64,000 bases of DNA, taken from Stenotrophomonas sp. ISL-67. Its GTDB lineage: Bacteria; Pseudomonadota; Gammaproteobacteria; Xanthomonadales; Xanthomonadaceae. Location: NCBI RefSeq assembly GCF_018612915.1, contig NZ_JAGGRL010000002.1, positions 62,001 through 126,000 of the forward strand. Direction: 5' to 3'. Each line of letters opens with the position of its first letter. Within the stretch, counting starts at the first letter, position 1. Below are positions 29,529 through 39,801 of the stretch, piece after piece. The notes beneath the pieces were generated by a model. It did not search any database. It was not told the origin of the DNA and saw nothing but the letters and a program-made list of their open reading frames with translations. Made by a program: the position numbers and the translations under genes.

Positions 29529-31949
29529 ATGACTCGCCTTCGCCGCTGGCTGCGCTGGTTGCTGGTCGCCTTCCTGGTCCTGGCACTGATCGGCGCCGCG
29601 GTCGCCGGGGGCCTGTACTACGCCATTTCCTCCCGTCTTCCGGACGTCCAGACCCTGCGCGACATCGAGATGCAGGAGCCCATGTACGTCTATGCCGCCG
29701 ACGGCAAGCTGATGGCGGTCTTCGGCGAGTCCCGGCGCACCCCGATCACCATGAAGGAGGTTCCGGAGCGCCTGAAGCAGGCCTTCCTGGCCACCGAGGA
29801 TGCCCGCTTCTACGAGCATGGGGGCGTGGACTACAAGGGCATCGGCCGCGCGGTCTGGCTGCTGGCCACCACCAACGACAAGCGGGTGCCGGGCGGGTCG
29901 ACCATCACCCAGCAGGTGGCCCGCCAGTTCTTCCTCAGCTCCGAGTACAGCTATACCCGCAAGCTGGCCGAGATCCTGCTGGCGCGCAAGATCGAGCAGG
30001 AATTGAGCAAGGACGAGATCTTCGAGCTGTACCTGAACAAGAGCTTCTTCGGCAACCGCGCCTACGGCGTGGCGGCGGCGGCCGAGTTCTATTACGGCAA
30101 GAAGCTGGGCGAGCTGAGCCTGGACGAGATGGCCTCGCTGGCCGGCATCCCCAAGTTCCCCTCCAGCGGCAACCCGATCAGCAACCCCGAGCGCGCCCGC
30201 GAGCGCCGCGACTACTACGTGCTGCAGCGCATGGCCAACCTGGGCTTCATCAGCCAGGCCGAGGCGGACGCGGCCAAGGCCGTGCCGATGCACGCCAGCG
30301 CGCATGAGCCGCCGGTGCAGGTCGAGGCCCCCTACGTGGCCGAGCTGATCCGCCAGGAAATGATCGCCCGCTTTGGCGGCGACGTGCTCAACAAGGGCTA
30401 CCACGTCACCACCACCATCAACGCCGACATGCAGACCGCGGCCAACCTGGCCGTGCGCGACGGCCTGCTGGCCTACGATCACCGCCACGGCTGGCACGGG
30501 GTGGAACAGCAGGTGGCGCTGGGCGCAGGCGACGATACCGCCGCCCTGGCGGCCCACCTGCGCGGCATCAGTGCCCAATCCGGGCTGCTGCCGGCCATCG
30601 TGGCGGCCACCGGTGCCGATGGCAGCGCCACGGTGGTACTGGGCAACCGCAACGAACTGGTGCTGCCGGCATCGGCGGCCAAATGGACCGGCAAAAGCCC
30701 GGCCAAGCTGGTCCAGCGCGGCGATATCGTGCGCGTGCGCACCGGCGACAAGGAAGGCGAGTGGCTGCTGGACCAGATCCCGCGCGGACAATCGGCGCTG
30801 GTTTCGCTGGACGCTGAAACCGGCGCGCTGAAGGCGCTGGTGGGCGGCTTCAGCTTCTCCGGCAACAAGTTCAACCGCGCCACCCAGGCGCGCCGCCAGC
30901 CGGGTTCGAGCTTCAAGCCGTTCATCTACGCGGCGGCATTCGACAAGGGCTTCAATCCGGCTTCGATCGTGCTCGATGCCCCGGTGGTGTTCCGCGACCG
31001 CCGCGGCAAGACCTGGCAGCCGCAGAACGACGGCGGCGGCTTCCGTGGCCCGATGCGCCTGCGCGAAGCGCTGGTGCAGTCGCGCAACCTGGTGTCGGTG
31101 CGCCTGCTCGATGGCATGGGCGTGGAGTACGCGCGCAAGTACATCAGCGAATTCGGTTTCGCCGAGGCCGAGCTGCCGCCGAACCTGTCGATGTCGCTGG
31201 GCACCGCGTCGCTGACCCCGCTGTCGGTGGCGCGCGGCTATGCCACGTTCGCCAACGGCGGCTCGCGCGTGGACACCTGGCTGATCGACCAGGTCAGCGA
31301 CCGCGATGGCAACCTGGTGTTCAAGGAAAACCCGGCCCGGGCCTGCCGCGAATGCGTGGGTACCAGTGGCGGCGCCCCGGTGAGCCAGGTGGTGGACGGC
31401 TTCAATTTCGGTGCCGCCGCCGCACCGGCGCCGGCCGGTCCGGCCCGGCCGCAGCAGCCTGCCGAACCGGCGGTCCCGGTCGACCCGAACGCGCGCACCG
31501 CACCGCGTGCGATCGATGCGCGCACCGCTTACCAGCTGGTGTCGATGATGCGGGACGTCGTCCAGCGCGGCACCGGCACCGCCGCCAAGGTACTGGGGCG
31601 GGAAGACGTGGGCGGCAAGACCGGCTCCACCAACGACCACCGCGACGCCTGGTTCTCCGGTTTTGGGGGTCCCTACGTCACCACGGTGTGGGTGGGCCGC
31701 GACGACTTCCGCTCGCTGGGTTACCGCGAGTACGGCGGCCGGTCCGCACTGCCGATCTGGATCGACTACATGCGCGTGGCGCTGAAGGACACCCCGATCG
31801 CGCAGAACGAGCCGCCTTCCGGGATGGTCCAGGCCACGCTCAATGGCGCTACCGAGTGGGTCAAGGTGGAGGACATGGAGAAGCTGGCCGAGTACGACTT
31901 CAATACCCAGGCTCCGCAGGCCGACGACGCGGCGTTTGATATTTTTTGA
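29529..31949 (+). CDS. mrcA: Penicillin-binding protein 1A
   Basis: An 806-residue bifunctional peptidoglycan synthase. It has an N-terminal membrane anchor (about 8-28), a glycosyltransferase domain with [19 protein letters not shown], an OB-like insert (about 310-430) and a transpeptidase domain. The active site is visible as SSFK near residue 459, SRN near 518 and KTGST near 697. A Pro/Ala-rich insertion (about 635-655) lies between SRN and KTGST. Together with PilMNOPQ on the other strand it forms the familiar ponA-pil pair. A TATACT -10-like hexamer lies at 29486-29491. A tandem repeat follows the gene. Confidence 0.97.
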   Translation: MTRLRRWLRWLLVAFLVLALIGAAVAGGLYYAISSRLPDVQTLRDIEMQEPMYVYAADGKLMAVFGESRRTPITMKEVPERLKQAFLATEDARFYEHGGVDYKGIGRAVWLLATTNDKRVPGGSTITQQVARQFFLSSEYSYTRKLAEILLARKIEQELSKDEIFELYLNKSFFGNRAYGVAAAAEFYYGKKLGELSLDEMASLAGIPKFPSSGNPISNPERARERRDYYVLQRMANLGFISQAEADAAKAVPMHASAHEPPVQVEAPYVAELIRQEMIARFGGDVLNKGYHVTTTINADMQTAANLAVRDGLLAYDHRHGWHGVEQQVALGAGDDTAALAAHLRGISAQSGLLPAIVAATGADGSATVVLGNRNELVLPASAAKWTGKSPAKLVQRGDIVRVRTGDKEGEWLLDQIPRGQSALVSLDAETGALKALVGGFSFSGNKFNRATQARRQPGSSFKPFIYAAAFDKGFNPASIVLDAPVVFRDRRGKTWQPQNDGGGFRGPMRLREALVQSRNLVSVRLLDGMGVEYARKYISEFGFAEAELPPNLSMSLGTASLTPLSVARGYATFANGGSRVDTWLIDQVSDRDGNLVFKENPARACRECVGTSGGAPVSQVVDGFNFGAAAAPAPAGPARPQQPAEPAVPVDPNARTAPRAIDARTAYQLVSMMRDVVQRGTGTAAKVLGREDVGGKTGSTNDHRDAWFSGFGGPYVTTVWVGRDDFRSLGYREYGGRSALPIWIDYMRVALKDTPIAQNEPPSGMVQATLNGATEWVKVEDMEKLAEYDFNTQAPQADDAAFDIF

Positions 31950-31975
31950 TTTGTGGCTTCGTTCGGCATGGCGTT

Positions 31976-32143
31976 GACACGCATGGCGTGTCACTACGAT
32001 CCGTGGTCGAGCGATGTTGGGGTCGAACGACCGGATTTGGTCGAGCGTTTTTGGGGTCGAACGACCGATTTTGGTCGGGTGGCCTGTGGTCGAACGACCA
32101 TTTTTTGGGCGGGACGTTGCGTAGGGACACGCCGTGCGTGTCC
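31976..32143. repeat. Facing GTAG repeats enclosing three 34-base tandem repeats
   Basis: A GTAG unit on the minus strand (31976-31997, GACACGC-ATG-GCGTGTC hairpin) and one on the plus strand (32121-32143) face each other. Between them a 34-base unit beginning TGGTCGAGCG and containing GGTCGAACGACC is repeated three times, at 32004, 32038 and 32072; the third copy is more diverged. Each copy contains a GGTCG/CGACC hairpin. No gene is seen between mrcA and 32200. Confidence 0.8.
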
Positions 32144-32199
32144 TGATCGGCACACGATCGGTGTATTGTCGGGGCAGGTCGTCAAGGGGAGGAATGCTC

Positions 32200-32847
32200 A
32201 TGCATCGGGCCCGCCAGCATGCCGAGAGCCAGACCCGCGAACGCCGCCACCGGCTCGCCCATGAGGCGGCGCGGTTGATGGCCGAAGGCGGAATCCGCGA
32301 TTACCACCAGGCCAAGTTGAAAGCCGCCGGGCGGCTGGGCATCCACGACGATGCCTCGCTGCCGCGCAATACCGAGATCGAAGACGCCCTGCGCGAGTAC
32401 CAGCGCCTGTTCGCCGGTGCCGGGCATGGCACGCAGCTTCGGCAGCGCCGCGAAGCCGGCCTGCGTGCGCTGGAATTCCTGCACGGTTTCGCACCGCGCC
32501 TGTGCGGCCCGGTGCTGGACGGAACCGCCGACGCCAACAGTCCAGTGCAGCTGCAACTGCACAGCGACGATGCCGATGCCGTGCAGCGTTTCCTCGAAGA
32601 ACACCGCATCCCGGCCGAGTCGCGCATGCGACGCCTGCGCCTGGACCGCGAACGCACGCTGGACGTGCCGGTGTGGGTGTTCTCCGCCGAAGGGCTGACC
32701 TTCGACGTGGCGGTGCTGCCCTACGACGCGCTGCGCCAGCCGCCGCTGTCGAGCATCGATGAGAAGCCGATGCGGCGCGCCTCGGCCGCGCAGGTGCGCA
32801 GCCTGCTGGCCGAGGACGAGATCAGAGGCTATCTGGACAGCCCCTGA
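32200..32847 (+). CDS. Conserved hypothetical protein, possibly nucleotidyltransferase-like
   Basis: A 215-residue soluble protein, mostly helical in the first 110 residues (HAESQTRERRHRLAHEAARLMAEGGI) and beta/alpha after that (VQLQLHSDDADAVQRFLEEHRIP, RERTLDVPVWVFSAEGLTFDVAVLP). I do not recognise a characterised family; the C-terminal half looks loosely like nucleotidyltransferase-related proteins of xanthomonads, with no clear catalytic motif. The ATG at 32200 is chosen because GGGGAGGA ends 6 bases before it; another ATG two codons earlier directly abuts that sequence. It converges with the fimbrial operon. Confidence 0.7.
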   Translation: MHRARQHAESQTRERRHRLAHEAARLMAEGGIRDYHQAKLKAAGRLGIHDDASLPRNTEIEDALREYQRLFAGAGHGTQLRQRREAGLRALEFLHGFAPRLCGPVLDGTADANSPVQLQLHSDDADAVQRFLEEHRIPAESRMRRLRLDRERTLDVPVWVFSAEGLTFDVAVLPYDALRQPPLSSIDEKPMRRASAAQVRSLLAEDEIRGYLDSP

Positions 32848-32865
32848 GCGCTCGCCGCGCAGGCC

Positions 32866-34503
32866 CTACCAGCCGACGCCGACGCCCACCGCCACGCTGC
32901 TTTCGCCACCTTGGCTGAAGGCACCGCTGAGGCTGAAACTGGTGGTGGTGCGCCGATCCAGCACGCGCTGGTACCCCACTGCCAGGGCCGATTCGCCATC
33001 GGCATGGCCCACGCCCGCGCCCAACCGGTTCCAGGTCGGCAGGCCGGCCGTGTTCATGGCCATGGCCGCCTGGGCGCTGCCCATCGCCACCATCCGGTTC
33101 ATGCGGCGGTCGAGGCGGTCGAAGCGACGGTCAACCCCGGCCATCGCCTGGTCGGTATAGGCATTGGCGCGCTGCACGGCGTCGTCCACGGCGCGGGTGT
33201 CGACCGGCGGCAGCGGCGCTTCCCTTGGCTGCGCCGCTGCCGCCACCGGCTCGTCCGCGCGTGCGTCGCTCCGGGACGCGGTTGCCGTGGTAGCGGACGT
33301 TGCATCGGCTGGCGCATCGGTGATCGCCTCCGCCGGCGCGGCGCCGGCCTCTTCACCCGGACCGCCGCCCTTCCCTGCCAACGCGCCAACCTGCTCGCCC
33401 ATTTCACCGAGCACCCGGTGTGCGTCGCTCACCGCGTTGTCGAGCGCGTCCACGGCACTGGCCACGGTGCCGTGCCACGTGCCCTGCACCGCGAAGCGCA
33501 TGCCGCGCACCCCGCCCTCGGCGTTGATGCCGGTGCCGAGCACGGCGGCCATGTCCGACAGCTGCCGCAGCGAGACCACGTCATCGGCGGCAATGCCGGG
33601 CAGCACGTTGGTGATGCGCCGGCGCAGACCCTGCCCGCCCACCGAGACCTCCCACGGGCGCTGTACGATCGAGCCGAAGCCAAGCGCCACGCTGTCGTGC
33701 GCGTCCGCCCATACCTGGGTGGAGCCACCGAGCGCCATGCCATTCTCGGCCAGCACCCGCGACCGCGTGCCCAGCGCAAAGCCGTCGTGCGCCCCTTCCA
33801 GCACGATGGCCGCACGACCCAGCGCCACCGAGTTGTGGCCCAACGCGGTGGCGTAGCTGCCGTAGGCGGTGGAACCATTGGCCACGGCGCGGGCGTCGGC
33901 CCCCACCGCGGTGGCCAGGAACCCGGCATGCGCCGGCAGGCTCTCTTCGTCAGACCCGATCTTGACGTAGCGTTGCACATATTCCAGTGCGGCCACCCGC
34001 GTTTCAGCAGCGAACAGCTGCGCCCCGTTGACCGCGTGGTGGCTGTCGGCCGCGACCTCACCGGCACCCAGCGCCACCAGGCGTGCGCCGCGCAGGTGCA
34101 CGGTGGCGTCCTTGTCGAAGCGCACCACGTCGCTGAGGTCGGCGCTGACGCCCTGCACGCCGTCGCGCAGCAGGTCGATGTCAAAACGGTTGCGCGCGAT
34201 CCGCTCGTGATGGTGGTTGACCTGCCAGAGCGCATCGTCCCAACCGGGTGGCAGCGTCGGTACCTCGACCGGCGCCGGTACGGGTGCCTCGCAATACACC
34301 GGGCGGTCGCGAACCTGGTCGCGGCCGAACACGCCGGCCATGCCCACGCCGACGCCCAGCCCACCGGCGAAGGACACGGTGCGCGCGGCCATGGAGGCGC
34401 TGTCGTCGCGCAGCTCCGCCTCGACCTCGTCGGGCAACACCGCGGGGGCCGCCAGGGCGGCACCCGGCAGCATCAACAACAGCGAGCGGTAAAGAAAATG
34501 CAT
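32866..34503 (-). CDS. YadA-type trimeric autotransporter adhesin
   Basis: A 545-residue surface protein. Signal peptide about 1-19 (ending AALA). A head region with repeated SxAxG-type left-handed beta-roll motifs follows (STAYGSYATALGHNSVALGRAAIV and HDGFALGTRSRVLAENGMALGG), about residues 195-270. Next come a neck-like segment (VSLRQLSDMAAV), a stalk with low-complexity Ala/Pro region, and a C-terminal YadA anchor with coiled coil (DAVQRANAYTDQAMAGVDRRFDRLDRRMNRM) and four beta strands ending in VGVGVGW. It is the last gene of the fimbrial operon, 11 bases from the chaperone. This combination is unusual. Confidence 0.85.
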   Translation of the reverse strand: MHFLYRSLLLMLPGAALAAPAVLPDEVEAELRDDSASMAARTVSFAGGLGVGVGMAGVFGRDQVRDRPVYCEAPVPAPVEVPTLPPGWDDALWQVNHHHERIARNRFDIDLLRDGVQGVSADLSDVVRFDKDATVHLRGARLVALGAGEVAADSHHAVNGAQLFAAETRVAALEYVQRYVKIGSDEESLPAHAGFLATAVGADARAVANGSTAYGSYATALGHNSVALGRAAIVLEGAHDGFALGTRSRVLAENGMALGGSTQVWADAHDSVALGFGSIVQRPWEVSVGGQGLRRRITNVLPGIAADDVVSLRQLSDMAAVLGTGINAEGGVRGMRFAVQGTWHGTVASAVDALDNAVSDAHRVLGEMGEQVGALAGKGGGPGEEAGAAPAEAITDAPADATSATTATASRSDARADEPVAAAAQPREAPLPPVDTRAVDDAVQRANAYTDQAMAGVDRRFDRLDRRMNRMVAMGSAQAAMAMNTAGLPTWNRLGAGVGHADGESALAVGYQRVLDRRTTTSFSLSGAFSQGGESSVAVGVGVGW

Positions 34504-34514
34504 GGTGTTTCCTC

Positions 34515-35234
34515 TCAGGGCAGCAGGATCTGCTGGTGTTCGCGGTAGCCGTCGCGGCTGAGCCGGTAGTCCACGCGCAGCCGCGCGCCGGCCGTCGGCT
34601 GGAACGGCAGTGCCAGTGCGGCACCGGGATAGACGCTGCGCTCAATGTCATGGGTGGTGCAGACCACGGCAATGCAGTGCTCGATGCGGCGGATGCCCAG
34701 CCGCAGCGTGCCGCGGTTGTGCAGGCTGCCGTCGACCAGCTGCATCGCGACCTGCCCGTCGGCGGGCAGCAGATTGGCCAGCACGCCCCAGACCAGGCTG
34801 ACGCCGATGGTGGCGCTGGCGATGTGCCCAGGTTCCGGCGCCGCGTCGGGGTCTTCACCGCGCACGCCTTCGAAGTACACCCGGAACGCGGTTTCCTCGG
34901 TCACCGGCGCCAGCGCAATCACCCGCACCAGTCGGCTGCCGCCGCCGGCCAGGGCGAACATGGCCGGCGTCACCACCAGCGCGGCGTCGGCACCGGGGGG
35001 TTCGTCGACTTCGTGTTCGGCGTCGGTGGCCGCTGCAACCACACGCTTGACCGTGGCCCTGACGTACTGGGTCCGCGGCGACTGCGCGTGCACGCGGATG
35101 CTGGTGGTGCGCCCGGCGTCGACGTGCACGCGCATCGGGTGAACATCCAGGTTGGCCGACACCGGGGCGGCAGGCAGCAGCAACAACAGGGCAACAACAG
35201 GTCGGCACAGGCGCATGGTGGTCTCGGCGGGCAT
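34515..35234 (-). CDS. Fimbrial periplasmic chaperone (CfaA type)
   Basis: A 239-residue periplasmic protein with an immunoglobulin-like fold typical of pilus chaperones: signal peptide ending PVSA, then LDVHPMRVHVDAGRTTSIRVHAQSPRTQYVRATVKRV and the second domain. It would cap pilin subunits and deliver them to the usher. Its place between the CfaE-like and adhesin genes and the CS1-type pilin upstream suggest the alpha (CFA/I) clade. The ATG at 35234 shares one base with the previous stop (TGATG); an ATG at 35216 is also possible. Confidence 0.85.
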   Translation of the reverse strand: MPAETTMRLCRPVVALLLLLPAAPVSANLDVHPMRVHVDAGRTTSIRVHAQSPRTQYVRATVKRVVAAATDAEHEVDEPPGADAALVVTPAMFALAGGGSRLVRVIALAPVTEETAFRVYFEGVRGEDPDAAPEPGHIASATIGVSLVWGVLANLLPADGQVAMQLVDGSLHNRGTLRLGIRRIEHCIAVVCTTHDIERSVYPGAALALPFQPTAGARLRVDYRLSRDGYREHQQILLP

Positions 35235-36373
35235 CAGGGGCGGCGGGTGGGCAGGCGCATCTCGAGGGTGAGATCGCCCTGGTAGCGGCCGTCGCGCTTT
35301 TCGGCGGCCGGCACCCGGGGGGTGACGAAGGTCAATGGGGTGGGTACGCAGTGCACCGGCTGATCCATGCCCGGCAGCAGCACCGGACGCAGTTCGGCGC
35401 TGTCGATGCCGTCCAGTACCGTGTGCGCGTCGCGGGCCAGCGCACGGGTCCGGCCGGCATGCAACACCTGCAGCTGGTAGTCGAGGCGGTCATGCGGCGC
35501 GCGACCTCCCCCCTGGTGCCACACCGAGAATTGCTGCGGCGCCCGCCCAGGCACCTCGGGCCCGCCATCGCGTGCGATCAGCACCAGCGCACTGCTGGAC
35601 GAGCCCATGCCGTCGTACAGGCACATGTCCAGTACGCCTTCGCCGCCCACGCTGGCCGGCGGCGGCTGGGTGCGAAGGTGCAGTTGCAGGTCCATCTGCG
35701 CGGCCGACCCGCCATGTTCGGGCAGGTGGATGGCGGCGCGGCCGGGATCGGTGACGGTGACGTCCAGCACGAACACGTGCCGGCCCAGTACGGCACCGCC
35801 CAGCCCGCTGCGCACGTCCAGGTGCAGCTCGGCCTGCCAACGCCCGGCCACCAGCGCACCGATCTCGCTTGCCTCCACCTGCAGCGTCGCGGCGGTCCCG
35901 GCCGGGGCGATATGGCACTCGCGTACGGCCGAGGTCCACAACGGGTACTCGGATTTCTCCCAGAAATCTTCGCTGCAGGTCCGCTCCCACTCCACGCGCT
36001 CCAGCCAACCGACGACGCCGATCTCCCTGCGCTGGCCACTGCGCTGTTCGTGGAACTCGAGCTGGATCGGTCGGCGCCCGCCCGGCCCTTCGCCGCTGTC
36101 GCTGCGCGGGCAGCGCCCGCGTGCAGGCGTGTCGGTGCAGGTGACATGCAGACCGCCGTGGCCGTATGCCACTTCCTGGAAACCCAGCACGGTGCGTGGC
36201 GGCCACAGCGACAACGGCAACGGCGCAGCCCGGTCGAAGGCATGGCGGAGGGGGGTGACCGTGATGCCCGGCGCCGGGATCGTCACCGGTGGCCGCTGAG
36301 CGTGCGCAGGCAGGGCTGGCAACAGTGCCAGGGCCAGGACGATCGCGTGCGGTCGTTGCAGACGCCACCTCAC
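35234..36373 (-). CDS. Putative CfaE-type fimbrial tip subunit
   Basis: A 379-residue secreted protein (signal peptide about 1-25, ending LPAHA), beta-rich, with several cysteines. Its position between the usher and chaperone genes, with a CS1-type pilin in the operon, is that of the CfaE/CblD tip adhesin of CFA/I fimbriae. Sequence resemblance is weak to my eye (LHVTCTDTPARGRC, FWEKSEYPLWTSAVRECH), so the assignment rests mainly on context. It overlaps the usher by 4 bases and the chaperone by one. Confidence 0.65.
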   Translation of the reverse strand: MRWRLQRPHAIVLALALLPALPAHAQRPPVTIPAPGITVTPLRHAFDRAAPLPLSLWPPRTVLGFQEVAYGHGGLHVTCTDTPARGRCPRSDSGEGPGGRRPIQLEFHEQRSGQRREIGVVGWLERVEWERTCSEDFWEKSEYPLWTSAVRECHIAPAGTAATLQVEASEIGALVAGRWQAELHLDVRSGLGGAVLGRHVFVLDVTVTDPGRAAIHLPEHGGSAAQMDLQLHLRTQPPPASVGGEGVLDMCLYDGMGSSSSALVLIARDGGPEVPGRAPQQFSVWHQGGGRAPHDRLDYQLQVLHAGRTRALARDAHTVLDGIDSAELRPVLLPGMDQPVHCVPTPLTFVTPRVPAAEKRDGRYQGDLTLEMRLPTRRP

Positions 36374-38984
36374 GGCATGCCCAACGCGATCGGCGGCGCT
36401 TCATCGAGCAGCCGCTGTACCCGCGGCTGCTGGGTGATGGTGCCCGGCAATGCATCGCGCGCCAGCGGCGCGCAGGCAACCTGCCCCACCAGCAGCACCA
36501 CGCTGCGTTGCTCGTGCACGTGCAGCGGGCACTGCAGCAGCTGGCCTTGTTGCAGCAGGTACAGCACTTCCTGGCGCTGCGTGAACTCGGCGATGAACCC
36601 CCCGTCGCGCCCCAGCGGCGGCAGCGCCGCGTTGAGGATGCGCGCGCCGGCCAGTGCGCCACCGGCGGCATCCCGGGCGCTGCCGATGTAGGAGAACGTG
36701 GCTTCCACCCCGACCGGCAGCGCGATCACCCGGCCTGGCAGCAGGAAGGGCCGGTGCGCCGTCCCCGGGTGGGCCACGCGCACGTCGGCGTCCCGCAGGG
36801 GGGCGGCCACATCGTGCACGTCGACGCGATGGCGCTGGTAGCCACTCAACGGCAGCAGGCGTCGCTGGCCGAAGCGCAGCACCTGGCGTCGCTGCGCGCC
36901 GGCCTGCACTTCGGCGGCGGCGCCGTCCAGCGCCGGCAGGTCGGCGGCGGCCACGCTCACGGCCACGCCGGCGTCGGCGCCACTCGCGCCGCCCCAGAAC
37001 AGGCCGCGTGGCGACAGCGCCAGCGCCGAGCCATGACTGAGGCTGTAGGCGGTGCTGTGCGGCCGCCGCTGGTGGGACAGCACCGCGCCGGTATGTCCCA
37101 ACGGGGTGTAGCTGCGCAGCGCCAGCAGGGCGTCGGTGGTGCCGGTGTCCTGCACGCGCAGTTCGGCGCCGGCCTCGCGCGCGCTGCCGTCCTGCTCCTG
37201 GCGCCACGACTGCGCCAGCAACAGGCTCCGCTCTGGATCGCCATGGCGGAGCTGGCGCGCATCGATGCCAACCCGCTGCAGCACGTTGCTGCCGGCCGCG
37301 TGCCGCAGCCGCGACAGGGTCACGCCAAGCTGCGCGCCCTGGTCATGCAGCGGCCCGGACTGGCGCCAGGCACCGAGCCGCGCGCTGATGCTCAAGCCGC
37401 GCCACTGGCGGGTGTGGCTGTAGTTGGCCTGCACGCTGCGCGTGGTCTGCGCCAGGCGCGCGGGGAAACGCGGCAGCACGGGCGCCACGCGGCGGCGGGT
37501 ATGCCCCAGGTACAGGCTACCGACGCCGAGCGGCACGCTCAGCGACGCTGACAGCGCGTCGGCGCAGCCAAGCCGGTCGCGGTCGACCGCCAGCAGCGCG
37601 CGGCAGCGGGCCCCGCGCAGGCGCTGGCGGTAGAAGTTCCAGGAAGCGCGGTTGCGCACGCTGAGCTGCTGCTGCCCCCCGCGGCTGCCATCGCTGCCAG
37701 CGATGACGCCGAGTTCGGCCTGCAGGTCATGCGCGCCGAAGCGGTGACGCGCACCGGTACGCAGCTCGGCATACCGTGATCGTCGATCCGGGCCACGCCA
37801 AGGCTCATTCCGAACTGGCGGGCCAGCGGCAGGCGCAATCCGGCCTGCAGCGTGCTGTGCCCGAAGGGGGTGACCGCCGCGGGTTGCCGCCCGCCCTGCA
37901 CGAACCACTGCAGGCCGGGCTGGCCCCAGTCCTGGCCGCGCACGAATGGCTGGGTCTCGCTGCGCACCAGGCGCCCATCCTCGTGGATGCGCAGGGTGAC
38001 CTCGTAGCTCCCCGACGGAAACTGGCGGGTGTCCAGGTCACTGACTCCGGGCGGCAGGTAGAAGGTCTGCAGCAGGCGGTCGCCGTCGAAGGCGTCCACG
38101 CGCGCGGGCCGCGACAACAGCACGGTGATCGGGGCCTCACCGGGGTTGGCATCGGCATCGACATAGGCTTGGGTGGTGCCCACGCGCACGCCGTCGAAGC
38201 GGTCCAGCGGGAGCAGCCCGAGACCGAACTGGCCGCCCTGGTTGCTGGCAAGGTTGCGCCGGTCCATGCGCCCGAGCTGCAGGTAGTGGCGCCGGGCCAG
38301 GTCGTGGCGGTAGTACAGGTCGTCGACCTGGAACCGATCGCGGGTGGGTTGGCCGGGCCAGGCGTGGCGCGCGTAGTTCCAGCTGCCACCGAGGTGCCCG
38401 CTGCGCAGTACGCCGAGTGCGGCACTGCCCTGCGCGTTGAGCGCGTGCTCGCTGCCGTTGCCACTGAGGGTCAGTCCCTGCTGGTGCAGCAGGGCGTTCT
38501 CGGCCTGCTCGCTGAGCGTGTGCAGGCCATCGCTGGCAGGCGCATCGCGTGGCAGCCAGCGCAGGGCCGGAAACAGCAGCAGCGCGCTGTCGCCTTCGTC
38601 GAAGATGGCAGACACGTGGTGGGGATCCTCCGAAGGGGCACGCCAGCCGCACCCGGGTTGCGGCTGGGCGTGGACGCAGGCCAGGTGGCTGTCGCGCGGC
38701 AAGGCGGCCGACAGTGCAGGCAGCAGGCTCTGCTGGGCGGACAGGGACAGGCCCAGCGCCGCCAGCACCTGTGCGGGGTCTTCAAGCTGGATGTGGTCGA
38801 GGGTGACCCAGGCGGGCCAGAGCCCGGCCGAACGACCGAACGCGCGCACGTCGAGGCGTTCGCGCTGGCCAGTGACCAGGTCTTCGAAACCGGCCGGCAC
38901 CGGGCTCGCCTGGGCGGCCACGGTGGCCAGCATCAGGGCAAGCGCCACCGCCAGCCGGACAAGGGCGGGAGCAGGAATGCGCAT
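36370..38984 (-). pseudogene. CS1/CFA-type outer membrane usher, split by a frameshift
   Basis: The usher is the outer-membrane pore that assembles chaperone-delivered pilins. The first part (38984 to about 37776, about 402 codons) has a signal peptide, the N-terminal domain and the start of the barrel (FQVDDLYYRHDLARRHYLQLGRM, RPARVDAFDGDRLLQTFYLPPGVSDLD). Then the frame ends at 37539 with unrelated residues. The continuation lies in another frame (from about 37773 to 36370: YAELRTGARHRFGAHDLQ...). One missing base around 37771-37779 explains this; restored, the protein would be about 871 residues, the size of CfaC-type ushers. No homopolymer lies at the site. Either a recent inactivation or a sequencing error. 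Confidence 0.85.
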
Positions 38985-39034
38985 GGCGGAAGGGCCGGCA
39001 CCGGCCGCTCAGGCACCGGTGCCGGCGTGACAGG

Positions 39035-39547
39035 TCAGAGGCTGCTGGCCCGCTGCACCAGCACGAGGCTGACCGGGCCGTCATACAGGCCGGCAGCGGC
39101 GATCGGACCGGGCGTGGCCTGGGCAACGGTCAAGGGCATTTCAATGGAGGCCCCGGGGATGGCGCCGAGGAACAGCTGGTCGGCAGAGAAGGCGATCGGC
39201 GCGACGCCGAGCTCGCGGCCATTGAGGCTGACCGAAAGCGGCACGTCGACAGCACCCGCAGCGGTGACCTTGGGCATCAGCACGGCCGGTTCGGCCAGGC
39301 GCACGTCGACGTCGAGGCTGGTGTCGTTGGAGAACACGCGCACGCGTTCGCTCCAGCTGCCGAGCCCCTGCCCGGCGCGATAAGGCATCTGCACGGCATC
39401 GGGAAGCACGCTGCCATCGGCCTTGAGCAGCGACAGGGTCGGGTCGACATTGGCCCAGACGGTGATGTGCGCTTCAGCCGCGTGGGCGGACAGTGCGGCA
39501 GTTACAAGCGCGAGGCCGAGCGCGGCCTGCTTCAGAGTGCGGTACAT
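39035..39547 (-). CDS. CS1-type (CfaB-like) fimbrial major subunit
   Basis: A 170-residue pilin with signal peptide (about 1-23, ending LSAHA). The mature start EAHITVWANVDPTLSLLKADGSVLPDAVQM closely follows the pattern of CfaB/CS1 major pilins (ITVTASVDP...LLQADG). There is no disulfide pair, as is usual for this class. The ATG at 39547 has GGGAGAGA in front; the frame stays open upstream without coding character. It is the first gene of the operon pilin - usher - tip - chaperone - adhesin. About 250 bases without genes lie upstream and probably hold the promoter. Confidence 0.88.
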   Translation of the reverse strand: MYRTLKQAALGLALVTAALSAHAAEAHITVWANVDPTLSLLKADGSVLPDAVQMPYRAGQGLGSWSERVRVFSNDTSLDVDVRLAEPAVLMPKVTAAGAVDVPLSVSLNGRELGVAPIAFSADQLFLGAIPGASIEMPLTVAQATPGPIAAAGLYDGPVSLVLVQRASSL

Positions 39548-39801
39548 GGATTTCTCTCCCTTGATTGGAATGCACCTCGCATGAGGTTGTCGTACGCACC
39601 GCTTGCATGCAGTGGCGGCGACACGATCAAGGTAGGCAACGCACCCCTGCGTCCACACGCAACCATTCTTAAACCGGCCGCGCGTGACTGCGATCTGCGA
39701 CCGCGCGCGCGATACGACGGGAACACAAGCATTCCGAGCATGTTGGAGGCGAACACGTCGCTGCCTGTCGCCACGAGCCAGCGCCTCGCGCGCAAAAAAA
39801 A
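39548..39801. other. Gene-free region upstream of the fimbrial pilin
   Basis: About 250 bases with somewhat lower GC than the surroundings between the pilin start and the gltA terminator. No ORF, repeat or clear promoter hexamers were recognised. It must contain the fimbrial promoter if the operon is expressed. Confidence 0.5.

Noticed and set aside
32004..32105. Possible CRISPR array
   Set aside because: The 34-base units are contiguous without unique spacers, only three copies, and no cas genes are present.
36370..37908. Second usher part as a separate gene
   Set aside because: It has no signal peptide or start signal, and continues exactly where the first part loses the usher pattern; a frameshift explains it better.
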